From: CAZPMT01 sp964587655
Lineage (GTDB): Bacteria; Hydrogenedentota; Hydrogenedentia; Hydrogenedentales; SLHB01
Length of the DNA stretch: 64,000 bases
Assembly (NCBI GenBank): GCA_964587655.1
Contig: CAZPMT010000001.1
Location: forward strand, 62,001 to 126,000
Reading direction: 5' to 3'
Shown here: piece after piece, positions 33,018 to 41,787 of the stretch
Layout: each line of letters opens with the position of its first letter
Numbering within the stretch: the first letter of the stretch is position 1
Translations under genes and position numbers: made by a program
Notes under the pieces: model-generated
Told to the model about the DNA's origin: nothing
What the model saw: the letters and a program-made list of their open reading frames with translations, nothing else
The model's database searches: none

Positions 33018-35120
33018 TTATTCGCGCGTGAGGATGATGCGCTGTCGTGAGAGGTTGGCGCGGAGTTCTTTGAACTTTTTGTAGTCGGGATAGGCTTCGC
33101 GGGGGGCCTCTTGCGCTTTGATGTCGGATTGGTCCTTGAACTGGATCGCGTTTTTCTTTTTCCCGAGCTTTGCCTGGTAGTGGACGGTCGGGACGTCGTA
33201 CTTGACGCTCTTGGGCATCGAGTAGACTTTGAAGCCTTTGGGCAGCGTGATCGCGCCCTCGGTGAGATTGCGTGCGACGCGGGGCCAGCTCAAGGCGTGT
33301 TCGCGCGTGGGCCGTCCAACGTCGGCGGCATCATAATCCACCACGGGAAGATTGAACAGCATCAAGTCCTCGCCGGCCTTGAAGGCGTAGCCGGGGATTG
33401 TGCAGTTGACCGTGACCTCGGGCGCGATGTCGAGGTCCGCGAGGTTAGTGGTCTTGTAGTCCTTCAGCACTGCCGCCGGATGGATGCCGCCGACGAGTTG
33501 CTGCATCTGGTTGCGCAGTTGCTGTTCGTCGAGGTCTTTCAACGTGCGCAGACCGGCCGCGCCGTTGCCGTCGCCCGCGTACACTACGGACAGTTCGAGC
33601 CATCCCTCCTCGCTAAGCGCGGCCTTGAAGTTCTTGGTCTGGACTCCGTGGTTCAGCGACGGCGCTTGGGTGCGCGTCAGTTCCGCTCCTTCGGGCACGA
33701 TTATCAACGCGGGCGCGCCTTGCATGTCGCCTCCCGGCCCCTGCATGTCGCCCGCAAAGCTGTCATATGGCAGAAGGTCGCTGACGGTGTTCGAGTAGCG
33801 TTTCTCCTGCGTCAGGTACACGGCGGAGCGATTGAACGCGCGGAGCGATGGTGTCCCTTCGGCCAGCGCGCCCTGGGCGCGGTCGCGCACGAGTGCGAAC
33901 GCGCATTCGATACCGGCGGCTTCGAGCATCTTGCAGTACAGGAAATTCTTGTCGAGCTCATTGGCGAGGCCGCGTTGCGCGGTATCGTCCGGCGCATGGG
34001 GTGCCATCCGGAATTGAAGGTGCTGGACGGGCGCGGTGCGAATGCCGCGCACGACGAAGTTGTAGATGGCGCGCGGGCCGCCCTGTTTCGCGAGTTCGAT
34101 GGCCTTCGCTTTGAGCGCATCCGACGGCGGCGCGACTTTGGCCAGTTCCGCCGCGTAGGTTTTTGAGACGTCTTGCCACGTTGTCGGCGCCGCGAGCGTA
34201 ACGGTCGGCGCGAAGTTCTTGAGCGGCGGCATGAGGGGTTCCGGAACCAGGCCCGGCTGCGGTTGAGCCAGACTCAGGACGAGCGTCTTGGCGGCATCGG
34301 GTTCGGAAAGGCTGACGGCCTGTGGATCTTCGGATCTGATGTCGAGGTTGATGAATCGCTTCCAATCAGCATCCGCGCCTGCTGGCAGAACGACGCGCAC
34401 TTCCTTGCGAAGAATGGGCGAACTGTCGCGGAAGATTTCCTCAACATAGAACGGTTCGAGCGCCGCGTCGCGTTTGCGCACGATGCTGTACTGCACGTCC
34501 AGGATGCTGCCTGGCCGCGGTTCCTTGCATGCGAAACGAAGGCGCGACAAGCGCCGGTACGTCGGCAGGTTCGCAAAGATGGATTCGGTCTTCAACGCCG
34601 AATCGCTCAGGTGCAGTACACGTCCGTCCGGCGTGACGGTCAATGCGAAGTCGACTTCCGGCGTGTCGGTGTCCTCGAAATGAAACACGTTTACGGAGCC
34701 TGCGTCCTCGCCGCGCTGGCGCAGGACCTTGAGGATGACCCGGTTGATTTCTTTCACGACTCCGGGCGTCGAGAGGTCATACGTCTTGCGTTGGAGCAGA
34801 GTGACGGAGCCGTCGGCGGGGAAGTCCTTTTCCGCGGGCTGTTTTTCGATGCATGCTCTGAGGTCCGGGTCGGTGATTTGATCTATCTTCTCGACCTTGT
34901 CGAAGAGTCGGGTCTGCTGCAATTGAATGCGCGTCACCTCGGCCTTCGGGATCGTCTTCTCTCCTTCGGCGCCTTTGAAGACCACGGCGTCCGGCGTCAG
35001 ATTCTCGAGCCGACCCGATTCCTGTTCTCCCGCACGGAGGTACAGAGTGTCGGCCGTTGCCGCGAGGCATGCCGTCGATACCAGGACGAAAAACAGAGAA
35101 CAGCGTCTTGAGCAGTTCAT
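33018..35120 (-). CDS. DUF3857/transglutaminase-like exported protein lacking the catalytic cysteine
   Basis: A 700-aa protein with an N-terminal signal peptide (CSLFFVLVSTACLAATADTL), a DUF3857 beta domain and a transglutaminase-like core. At the position of the catalytic Cys of its neighbour (GDCTDKAILF) it reads ANELDKNFLYCKMLEAAGIE, so the GDC triplet is replaced. It ends with a beta-rich DUF2569/3858-like region. The protein is probably a non-enzymatic paralogue acting in the periplasm. It is 4 bp downstream of the active-looking paralogue and in the same operon. Confidence 0.8.
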   Translation of the reverse strand: MNCSRRCSLFFVLVSTACLAATADTLYLRAGEQESGRLENLTPDAVVFKGAEGEKTIPKAEVTRIQLQQTRLFDKVEKIDQITDPDLRACIEKQPAEKDFPADGSVTLLQRKTYDLSTPGVVKEINRVILKVLRQRGEDAGSVNVFHFEDTDTPEVDFALTVTPDGRVLHLSDSALKTESIFANLPTYRRLSRLRFACKEPRPGSILDVQYSIVRKRDAALEPFYVEEIFRDSSPILRKEVRVVLPAGADADWKRFINLDIRSEDPQAVSLSEPDAAKTLVLSLAQPQPGLVPEPLMPPLKNFAPTVTLAAPTTWQDVSKTYAAELAKVAPPSDALKAKAIELAKQGGPRAIYNFVVRGIRTAPVQHLQFRMAPHAPDDTAQRGLANELDKNFLYCKMLEAAGIECAFALVRDRAQGALAEGTPSLRAFNRSAVYLTQEKRYSNTVSDLLPYDSFAGDMQGPGGDMQGAPALIIVPEGAELTRTQAPSLNHGVQTKNFKAALSEEGWLELSVVYAGDGNGAAGLRTLKDLDEQQLRNQMQQLVGGIHPAAVLKDYKTTNLADLDIAPEVTVNCTIPGYAFKAGEDLMLFNLPVVDYDAADVGRPTREHALSWPRVARNLTEGAITLPKGFKVYSMPKSVKYDVPTVHYQAKLGKKKNAIQFKDQSDIKAQEAPREAYPDYKKFKELRANLSRQRIILTRE

Positions 35121-35124
35121 GGTT

Positions 35125-37236
35125 TCAGCCTTTCTCCGTCAGGAAGATCTCTTCTTTGCTGAAAGCGGCGATGGCGCGCAACGCGTCGCGATATTGCGGG
35201 TAATCGGCCACTGGCACTATGCGCTGGAGGCGGCGGAAGGTCTCGTGGAACTGAACGTGTCCGTCGCGTTCCTCATACTTCGAGTGATAGTCGATGTACG
35301 GGTTCGATACGTCCAGCGGCGGCGGCAGCCACTTTGCGTGGAACCCCTGCGGCATTGTGAGGTCGATGTCGAGAATGCGTTCCTCGGTGGTCATGTACTG
35401 AATCGGATATTGCCGCGTTTCGAGCGCCACTTCCGGGTAGTCGCGTTCCTGCGTAGGCATTTTGAGATACAGCAATTCCTTCGCGCGGATCGCGTGGCCG
35501 GGCAACGCGTAATTCAGCGTCATGATGAGCGGCTTGGACAGTTCCTCGAGGTTCGTCAGCGAGAAATCGTCGAGGACGGCGCCGGGGCTGATCGAGTTGA
35601 CGTATTCCGACATCATCAGTTTCCGGTTGTCGTCGCGGACCTGTTTCCAGAAGCCGCGCACGCCGGCCTCGACGTTGCCGTTGTACTGATTCGTAGTGAG
35701 GACCTTTGCGTCGCCGTTCTGGGCGAGCGTCATCTCGAGTTTAGATGCGCGCTGGTTGTCGGACGGGGACGGCACGGGGATCTGCTTGATGTCGCCGCGG
35801 ATGGCGTTCAGCGCATATACGCCGTGGTCGTCGGCGCGGAAATATGGATACCGGTAGTCCTGCGCGGTGCCGTCAAGGTAGAAGCTCCGGTCCGGCAGGC
35901 ACACCTCGCTGATGCAGTGGTTGCCGCTGAGCGTCGGTATCTCGGTGACTGCCACGCCGGAATCGTTCGTGTGCACGATGATGGGATAGCTCTCGACGCC
36001 CGCGCTCTTGAGCATCGTAGAAAAGAGGATGGCCTTGTCCGTGCAGTCGCCGTAACGGTTCTCGAACGTTTCCTGCGCCGTATGGCCCGAGAAGCCCGCG
36101 CCGAGACTTCCCTTGATCGAGATGTACCGCGTGTTTTCCTGGACCCAATAGTAGATCCGCGCTATTTTCTCGTCCACGGTCTCGGCGCCCTGGATGATCT
36201 CATTCACCTTCGCGTCGATCTCCGGCGTCCGTTTGATGCGCGCCTGCTGAAGCCCGCGCAGGAGATCGAAAACCTCGTTGAAGTCCTTGAAGATCGAGCC
36301 ATCCATCATGGGGACGAGGTCCGGCTCGGGTGGCATCAGCGGCTCGGGCGTCAGCGGCGCCATATCCTCGAGCAGCCACGTGTACGAGCGCTCCTCGCCA
36401 GTCTCCTCGATCTCGGGATCGCGCTTCTGCGTGTCGGGGAAGTTGCGGGTCGTATACTTGAGATCGATGGTTTTTGGAAGGGTCACCCGCACGCGAGAAA
36501 ACACGACGGGCTCGGCGCCCTGAAAAGAGAAGCCGGGGCTGAACAGCCGCGGATCCTCGGGATTGTATTCTTCATACTCGTAGCAGTACTCGACGACCGA
36601 ACCCACCTCAACGCCTGGGATCACACCGGACATGACCTTCCGCGTCGGGTTGAAGAACTGGAGATCCTCCGATGGGCTGCCGATCTTGACCGTATCGGGC
36701 GTGAGGGCGGTCACCGTGCCGTCGCGGCCGACGGCGCGTCCATAGACGATGCGCGAGCGGCTTCGTCCTTCCGTGAATCCGCAGACCACCTGGGCCCACG
36801 ATTTCATCTCTTCCTTCAATACCAGACCGGCGAAATGGTAGCGATACGCGTCCGTTCCGTCTTTGTGGTAGATGAACTCGCCGTCGTCGACGAGCACGAC
36901 GCCAGACACGCCCGCATATTGCTGGGCAATCTTGGCGCCCTTCTCGAGCATGGACTGCGCCATCGGCGTCAGCCGCTGGGCCTCCGCCATTCCGGGTGAC
37001 GCTTCGCCGCCGGACCCGGCCGCTCTAAACTCAATCGTCTGGACGTCGCGGCGGGGCACGGGCTCATGACCGGGCACGGAGAACGTCTTGCCGTCAAACG
37101 TGAGCCCGGAGATTCCGTCAACGGCATCTCCGTGATACGGCGTGAGCTTCTCGATGGTCGAGGGCGGGCCCGCCGCGGCCCGGAGTCCCATCAACGCCAC
37201 GAGCAATACGAAGGTGAATCGCACAAAGCTTCTCAA
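35125..37236 (-). CDS. DUF3857 domain transglutaminase-like exported protein
   Basis: A 703-aa protein. TTG 37236 is chosen as start because AGGAGG lies 7 bases upstream and a signal peptide (RFTFVLLVALMGLRAAAG) follows. The N-terminal DUF3857 domain is followed by a transglutaminase core with Cys in RYGDCTDKAILFSTML, His in GNHCISEVCL and Asp in YLDGTAQDYRYPY, a complete triad. Such proteins act outside the cytoplasm on peptides or cell-envelope components; substrates are unknown. It is the first gene of a two-gene unit with a degenerate paralogue. Confidence 0.82.
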   Translation of the reverse strand: MRSFVRFTFVLLVALMGLRAAAGPPSTIEKLTPYHGDAVDGISGLTFDGKTFSVPGHEPVPRRDVQTIEFRAAGSGGEASPGMAEAQRLTPMAQSMLEKGAKIAQQYAGVSGVVLVDDGEFIYHKDGTDAYRYHFAGLVLKEEMKSWAQVVCGFTEGRSRSRIVYGRAVGRDGTVTALTPDTVKIGSPSEDLQFFNPTRKVMSGVIPGVEVGSVVEYCYEYEEYNPEDPRLFSPGFSFQGAEPVVFSRVRVTLPKTIDLKYTTRNFPDTQKRDPEIEETGEERSYTWLLEDMAPLTPEPLMPPEPDLVPMMDGSIFKDFNEVFDLLRGLQQARIKRTPEIDAKVNEIIQGAETVDEKIARIYYWVQENTRYISIKGSLGAGFSGHTAQETFENRYGDCTDKAILFSTMLKSAGVESYPIIVHTNDSGVAVTEIPTLSGNHCISEVCLPDRSFYLDGTAQDYRYPYFRADDHGVYALNAIRGDIKQIPVPSPSDNQRASKLEMTLAQNGDAKVLTTNQYNGNVEAGVRGFWKQVRDDNRKLMMSEYVNSISPGAVLDDFSLTNLEELSKPLIMTLNYALPGHAIRAKELLYLKMPTQERDYPEVALETRQYPIQYMTTEERILDIDLTMPQGFHAKWLPPPLDVSNPYIDYHSKYEERDGHVQFHETFRRLQRIVPVADYPQYRDALRAIAAFSKEEIFLTEKG

Positions 37237-37361
37237 AGCGGCATCCTCCTGCTTCACGAGCAGTTGATATTCGCAAACGGTCTCATCCAAGAATAACAGA
37301 ATCGAGCGCAAACCTTCACGCACCCTTTTCCCCCTTCCCCCTTCTTCCGGGTTTGCCATTT

Positions 37362-37390
37362 TTGACGCAACCCGTTGCGTCCGATATCAT
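37362..37390 (+). promoter_or_regulatory. Promoter of fumC
   Basis: TTGACG (37362-37367) and TATCAT (37385-37390) are separated by 17 bp, with the predicted transcript starting about 33 bp before the fumC start codon. Confidence 0.65.
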
Positions 37391-37430
37391 ACGAGTTGCC
37401 GGTATGGGCTAATCAGAGGAGGTGTTGTTC

Positions 37431-38822
37431 GTGGAATACCGCGTCGAACGGGACACGATGGGCGAGGTGCAGGTCCCCGCGGACCGCTACTACGGCGCGC
37501 AGACGGCGCGGTCGCTCGAGCACTTCAAGATTGGCGGCGAGCGGATGCCGCGCGAGTTTATCCGCGCGCTGGGCATCGTCAAGAAGGCGGTCGCCTTGAC
37601 GAACCGCGAACTCGAACTCCTGCCGGAAGACCTGTGCGGCGTCATTTGCCAGGCCGCGGACGAGGTCATGGCGGGAACGCTGGACGAACATTTCCCGCTT
37701 GTGATCTGGCAGACGGGCAGCGGCACGCAGACAAACATGAACGCGAATGAGGTCATCGCCAACCGCGCCAACGAACTCCTCGGCCAACCGCTCGGCGCAA
37801 TGTCGCCCGTGCATCCGAACGATCATGTCAACATGTCGCAGTCGTCGAACGATGTGTTCCCGACGGCTATGAGCGTCGCGGCCGTGGAGCAGGTCCATCG
37901 GAGACTGATCCCGGCGCTGCAGAAGCTGTACGAGGTGCTCACGGCAAAGTCCGACGCGTTTGACGCGATCATCAAGATAGGGCGCACGCACCTCATGGAC
38001 GCGACGCCGCTGACGCTGGGACAGGAGTTTTCCGGCTATAGCCAACAGATCAACAACGGCCTCGAGCGAATCGTCTTGACGCTGCCGCGACTGAGCGAAC
38101 TTGCGTTGGGCGGCACGGCCGTGGGAACGGGCCTCAACACGAAGAAAAGCTACGCGAACCGCGCGGCGCGGCGGATCGGCGAGATCAGCGGTCTCCCGTT
38201 CAGGTCGGCGCCGAACAAGTTCGAGGCGCTGGCCGCGCATGACGCGATGGTCATGACTTCGGGCGCGGTCAAGGCGGTTGCGTGCAGTCTCATGAAGATC
38301 GCCAACGATCTGCGGTGGCTTGCGAGCGGTCCGCGCTGCGGCCTGGGCGAGATCCGGCTTCCGGCTAACGAACCCGGCTCTTCCATCATGCCGGGCAAGG
38401 TCAACCCGACCCAGTGCGAAGCGGTCACGATGGTCGCGGCGCAGATCATCGGAAACGACGCGACAATCGCGGTCGCCGGGGCCTCGGGCAATTTCGAACT
38501 CAACGTTTTCAAACCGGTGATCATGTACAACATGCTACAGTCGATCCGGCTGCTTGCGGACGCCGTCGAGTCGTTCACGGAGCATTGCGTGGCCGGGATC
38601 GAACCGGACGTGAAGAGGATCGAGGAGCATTTGAACAGGTCTCTGATGCTCGTCACGGCCCTGAACCGTAAGATCGGCTATGACAATGCCGCCAAGATCG
38701 CAAAGGCGGCCCATACGCATGGAACCACGTTATTGCAGGAGGCCGTGGCCTCCGGCCTGTTGTCGGAGGAAGAGTTCCGCGAGATCGTCGACCCTCGCAA
38801 GATGATTGGTCCGACCGAGTGA
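37431..38822 (+). CDS. fumC: Class II fumarate hydratase
   Basis: A 463-aa fumarase of the aspartase/fumarase superfamily. Motifs are GSGTQTNMNANEVIANRA, HPNDHVNMSQSSNDVFPTAM, GRTHLMDATPLTLGQE and the signature GSSIMPGKVNPTQCE with the catalytic loop serine. It interconverts fumarate and L-malate in the TCA cycle and is iron-independent. GTG 37431 is chosen because AGGAGG lies 8 bases upstream; a TTG three codons earlier is too close to that site. L-malate is also the acceptor used by BshA in this window. Confidence 0.95.
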   Translation: MEYRVERDTMGEVQVPADRYYGAQTARSLEHFKIGGERMPREFIRALGIVKKAVALTNRELELLPEDLCGVICQAADEVMAGTLDEHFPLVIWQTGSGTQTNMNANEVIANRANELLGQPLGAMSPVHPNDHVNMSQSSNDVFPTAMSVAAVEQVHRRLIPALQKLYEVLTAKSDAFDAIIKIGRTHLMDATPLTLGQEFSGYSQQINNGLERIVLTLPRLSELALGGTAVGTGLNTKKSYANRAARRIGEISGLPFRSAPNKFEALAAHDAMVMTSGAVKAVACSLMKIANDLRWLASGPRCGLGEIRLPANEPGSSIMPGKVNPTQCEAVTMVAAQIIGNDATIAVAGASGNFELNVFKPVIMYNMLQSIRLLADAVESFTEHCVAGIEPDVKRIEEHLNRSLMLVTALNRKIGYDNAAKIAKAAHTHGTTLLQEAVASGLLSEEEFREIVDPRKMIGPTE

Positions 38823-38831
38823 GTGTTCGTC

Positions 38832-39134
38832 ATGCTTAACACTGGCGCCACAAAGAAAGACTTGCTGCCCTATGACGTGCAGGCAGCCATCACTGATTGC
38901 GCGCGCGAATTCGACGTCGCCGTGGTCTGGTTGTTCGGCTCCATGCTTAGCGACCCGGCACACGCAAATGACATCGATCTTGCAGTGGAGGGTCTTGCCC
39001 CCGGGAGATACTTCGACCTTTACTCGAAACTGTGGGACGTCCTGCCTAAGCCCGTGGACCTTGTCGATCTCTCCGTGGATCCTCCGATGGCGCCTATCAT
39101 TCGAGAAGAAGGGGTTCGGATCTATGAGCGCTAG
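38832..39134 (+). CDS. MNT-type nucleotidyltransferase domain protein
   Basis: A 100-aa minimal nucleotidyltransferase with VVWLFGSMLSDPAHANDIDL (GS and DID motifs). These proteins usually pair with a HEPN partner. Here the following frame starts by overlapping the MNT end but stops after 28 codons, so the partner is a stub. An alternative GTG start lies at 38823, directly after the fumC stop. The antitoxin-like gene appears orphaned. Confidence 0.75.
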   Translation: MLNTGATKKDLLPYDVQAAITDCAREFDVAVVWLFGSMLSDPAHANDIDLAVEGLAPGRYFDLYSKLWDVLPKPVDLVDLSVDPPMAPIIREEGVRIYER

Positions 39135-39210
39135 AGAAGAATTCCTCGTTGGGCAGAAGCGGCGGGTCTATCGGCAAACCAAAGCAACTCATGCAGATGG
39201 AGCAATATGA
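39124..39210 (+). pseudogene. 28-codon stub of a partner gene following the MNT gene
   Basis: The frame MSAREEFLVGQKRRVYRQTK, plus eight more codons, begins inside the MNT gene (11-bp overlap) and its stop overlaps the metG start (ATGA). The start resembles the first helix of short HEPN/DUF86-type partners. It may be the 5' end of a HEPN toxin gene truncated by a deletion that brought metG next to it, or a leader peptide coupled to metG. It is too short to assign. Confidence 0.4.
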
Positions 39211-40949
39211 CGACAAGCAAGCTATTTGAAAGAACACTGGTGGCGAGTGCGCTGCCCTACGCGAACGGCCACATTCATCTGGGCCATATTGCCGGGGCGT
39301 ATCTCCCGCCGGACGTCTATGTGCGCTATAAGCGGCTGCGCGGTGAACGCGTGCTGTTTGTCGGCGGGTCGGACGAGTACGGCGTGCCGATAACGATGAC
39401 GGCCCTGAAGGAAGGTGTGACGCCGCGGGAGGTCATCGATCGGTATCACGCGGCAAATACGGCGGCGTTCGCGGACATTGGCATATCGTATGACATCTAC
39501 GGACGGACCTCGTGGCCGATCCACATCGATACAACGCAGGGCTTCTTCCGGAAACTGCACGACGGGGGTTACGTTCACAAGCAGGCGATGAAGCTCTGGC
39601 ACTCGGAGCAATCGAAGAGGTTCCTGCCCGATCGCTACGTCAAGGGCACGTGCCCCAAGTGCGGCTTTGACGATGCCAGCGGCGACGAGTGCGAGAACTG
39701 CGGCGCGCAGTATGCCGCGGAAGAACTGGTAAACCCCCGGGCGAACATTCCGGGGGATGCGTCGACGCCCGTACTGCGGGATTCGGCCCATTGGTTTCTG
39801 AACCTGCCGGCGTTTGCCGAACGCTTGAAGGCGTGGCTGGATTCGCACCCGGAGTGGCGCCCCAACGTGCGCGGGATCGCCTACGGCTGGGTGAACGATC
39901 TTCGTGCGCGTTGCATCACGCGGGACACGGACTGGGGTGTGCCTATCCCGTTGGATGACCCCGATGCCGCCGAGAAACGTCTCTATGTCTGGTTCGACAA
40001 CGTCATCGGCTATATCACCAACACGCGTCAATGGGGCATCGACCGATACGGCGATCCGGACGCATGGGTCCCGTGGTGGAAGGATGAAACAAGCCGCCTG
40101 ATCCACTTCATCGGCAAGGACAACGTGCCGTTTCACGCAGTGATCTTTCCCGCGATGTTGATGGGCCAGGATGACTACATCCTCGCGGACAACGTTGTCG
40201 CCAACGAGTACCTGAACATATTCAACCGCGAAACCGGGAAATCCGAAAAGGGTTCCAAGTCGCGCGGTAACATGATCAGCGTGCAATGGATGGTTTCAAA
40301 GATCGCACCCGACGCCATTCGATATTACCTGTGCGCGAATGCTCCGGAATCCAAGGATTCAAGCTTCGAATGGGACGAGTTTCTCGCGCGGTACAACGGC
40401 GAGTTGTGCGACGTCGTCGGCAATTTCGTGCACCGCAGTCTAACGATGGCAGTAAAGAACTTCGACAGCCGGGTGCCAACGCCGGGCCCGCTCGACGATG
40501 AAGACAATGCCTTGCTGGCGTTTCTGCCTGAGCAGATCGACGCCATTGCAGAGGCAATCGAGAACTTCAGGTTTCGGCTGGCGATCGAGCGCTTCATCGA
40601 GATGGGCCGGCGCGCGAACCAGTATTTCGATACGAAGGCGCCGTGGACCACGCGAAAGACGGACCTCGAACGCACCGCCACCACGCTCTATGTCTGTTGC
40701 CAGGTCGTCCGCGCGCTGTGTACGACCATGGCGCCCTTTATGCCAAACGGCGCCGCGACGCTGGCCGGCATGATCGGCGTCACGCTGTCGCAAGGCGGAC
40801 CAGAAGGCGGCGAGGACGGCTGGAACGCGGCGAAGGACGAACTGCCCGCTGGCAGCCCGCTCGAACCGCCCGTCGTGCTGTTTCCCAAGCTCGACAAGGA
40901 CGTGATCGCAGAACTGGCCGACCAGCACGCCCGCGGAGAGGCGTTCTAG
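39207..40949 (+). CDS. metG: Methionyl-tRNA synthetase
   Basis: A 580-aa class I synthetase. It has SALPYANGHIHLGHIAGAYL (HIGH-type motif), a zinc knuckle with CPKCGFDDASGDECENC (single CxxC pair repeated), the WFDNVIGYI Met-pocket region, and the second ATP motif as EKGSKSRGN in place of KMSKS. An anticodon-binding helical domain follows from about residue 400. It charges tRNA-Met. The protein lacks the C-terminal tRNA-binding extension. The start overlaps the preceding small frame by 4 nt. Confidence 0.95.
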   Translation: MTTSKLFERTLVASALPYANGHIHLGHIAGAYLPPDVYVRYKRLRGERVLFVGGSDEYGVPITMTALKEGVTPREVIDRYHAANTAAFADIGISYDIYGRTSWPIHIDTTQGFFRKLHDGGYVHKQAMKLWHSEQSKRFLPDRYVKGTCPKCGFDDASGDECENCGAQYAAEELVNPRANIPGDASTPVLRDSAHWFLNLPAFAERLKAWLDSHPEWRPNVRGIAYGWVNDLRARCITRDTDWGVPIPLDDPDAAEKRLYVWFDNVIGYITNTRQWGIDRYGDPDAWVPWWKDETSRLIHFIGKDNVPFHAVIFPAMLMGQDDYILADNVVANEYLNIFNRETGKSEKGSKSRGNMISVQWMVSKIAPDAIRYYLCANAPESKDSSFEWDEFLARYNGELCDVVGNFVHRSLTMAVKNFDSRVPTPGPLDDEDNALLAFLPEQIDAIAEAIENFRFRLAIERFIEMGRRANQYFDTKAPWTTRKTDLERTATTLYVCCQVVRALCTTMAPFMPNGAATLAGMIGVTLSQGGPEGGEDGWNAAKDELPAGSPLEPPVVLFPKLDKDVIAELADQHARGEAF

Positions 40950-41013
40950 TATACCGAATTAGAATTGTGGCATCTCCAGGAAACGACGGCATCAAGAAGA
41001 GGTCGCGCAGCGA

Positions 41014-41111
41014 ATTCCCCCTTTGAAGGGGGCTAGGGGGATGTTGAGCCTGCGGTATGGATTTCTCCTGTGCTAGAAGAACATCCCCCTAGCCCCCTTC
41101 AAAGGGGGAAT
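41014..41111. repeat. Perfect 32-bp inverted repeat (palindrome family C)
   Basis: Arms 41014-41045 and 41080-41111 are exact reverse complements with a 34-nt loop. Each arm contains the nested palindrome CCCCCTTTGAAGGGGG. It lies between the convergent metG and ogt genes and could also end transcription on both strands. Confidence 0.9.
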
Positions 41112-41226
41112 GCGTATACTTGACTCCAGGATCATGAGTTGCCAACAGCATGGGGCGCTACACTTGCGGAAAGCACACATCGCGCACGCGGATCGGCCTT
41201 CTGAAACGAGTCCGCGAGTCACCATG

Positions 41227-41733
41227 CTACCGGACCACAACGTTTTCGATGCGGAGAAGTTCGCGCTTCCAGTCCAGACCCGCCGAGAAACCGCCTAACG
41301 ATCCGTCGGCGGCAAGGATCCGGTGGCAGGGGATGATGATGGGGATCGGGTTCGCGCCGAGAGCCTGTCCGACGGCCCGGGCCGCGCCCGGAGTTCGGCC
41401 TATGCGCTCAGCGAGGCCGGCGTAGCTGGCCGTCTCGCCCCACGGTATCGCGCGTGCCGCCAACCAGACCTCGCGGCGGAACGCCGTGGCGTCGCCAAGG
41501 TCGAGCGGGATGTTCGAGAAGTCAACGGCTATTCCGGCAAAGTAACATTTCAGCGCGTTCAAGAGTGTTCTCGCGAGCACAACGTTGGGTGCGCCATGAA
41601 GGAGGTGCACACGCTCGCGCCGCGTCCGCGGGAGCAGCAGGGATCTCACTCCGGTATCCGAGATGTAGCCGAATACCGGGCCTTTGGCGTGATGAAAAAC
41701 GAAGTTTGCACAGTCCATGATGCAATTGTCCAA
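41227..41733 (-). CDS. ogt: Methylated-DNA--protein-cysteine methyltransferase
   Basis: A 168-aa DNA repair protein. The C-terminal domain has the helix-turn-helix SYAGLAERIGRTPGAARAVG and the acceptor motif IPCHRILAADGSLGGFSAG, where the cysteine takes the alkyl group from O6-alkylguanine. It acts once per molecule. Length fits Ogt-type proteins. It follows the Tat-Gfo/Idh gene on the same strand, with a hairpin between them. Confidence 0.92.
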   Translation of the reverse strand: MDNCIMDCANFVFHHAKGPVFGYISDTGVRSLLLPRTRRERVHLLHGAPNVVLARTLLNALKCYFAGIAVDFSNIPLDLGDATAFRREVWLAARAIPWGETASYAGLAERIGRTPGAARAVGQALGANPIPIIIPCHRILAADGSLGGFSAGLDWKRELLRIENVVVR

Positions 41734-41736
41734 GAA

Positions 41737-41761
41737 AGCGGCCCGGCGCGGGGCCGGGCCG
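41737..41761 (-). terminator. Probable terminator after the Tat-Gfo/Idh gene
   Basis: A 9-bp GC-only stem (arms 41739-41747 and 41753-41761) is followed on the minus strand by CTTTCTT. The T tract is imperfect, so termination may be partial. Confidence 0.5.
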
Positions 41762-41787
41762 TTGCGATGCGATGAAACTCTGTTGAG

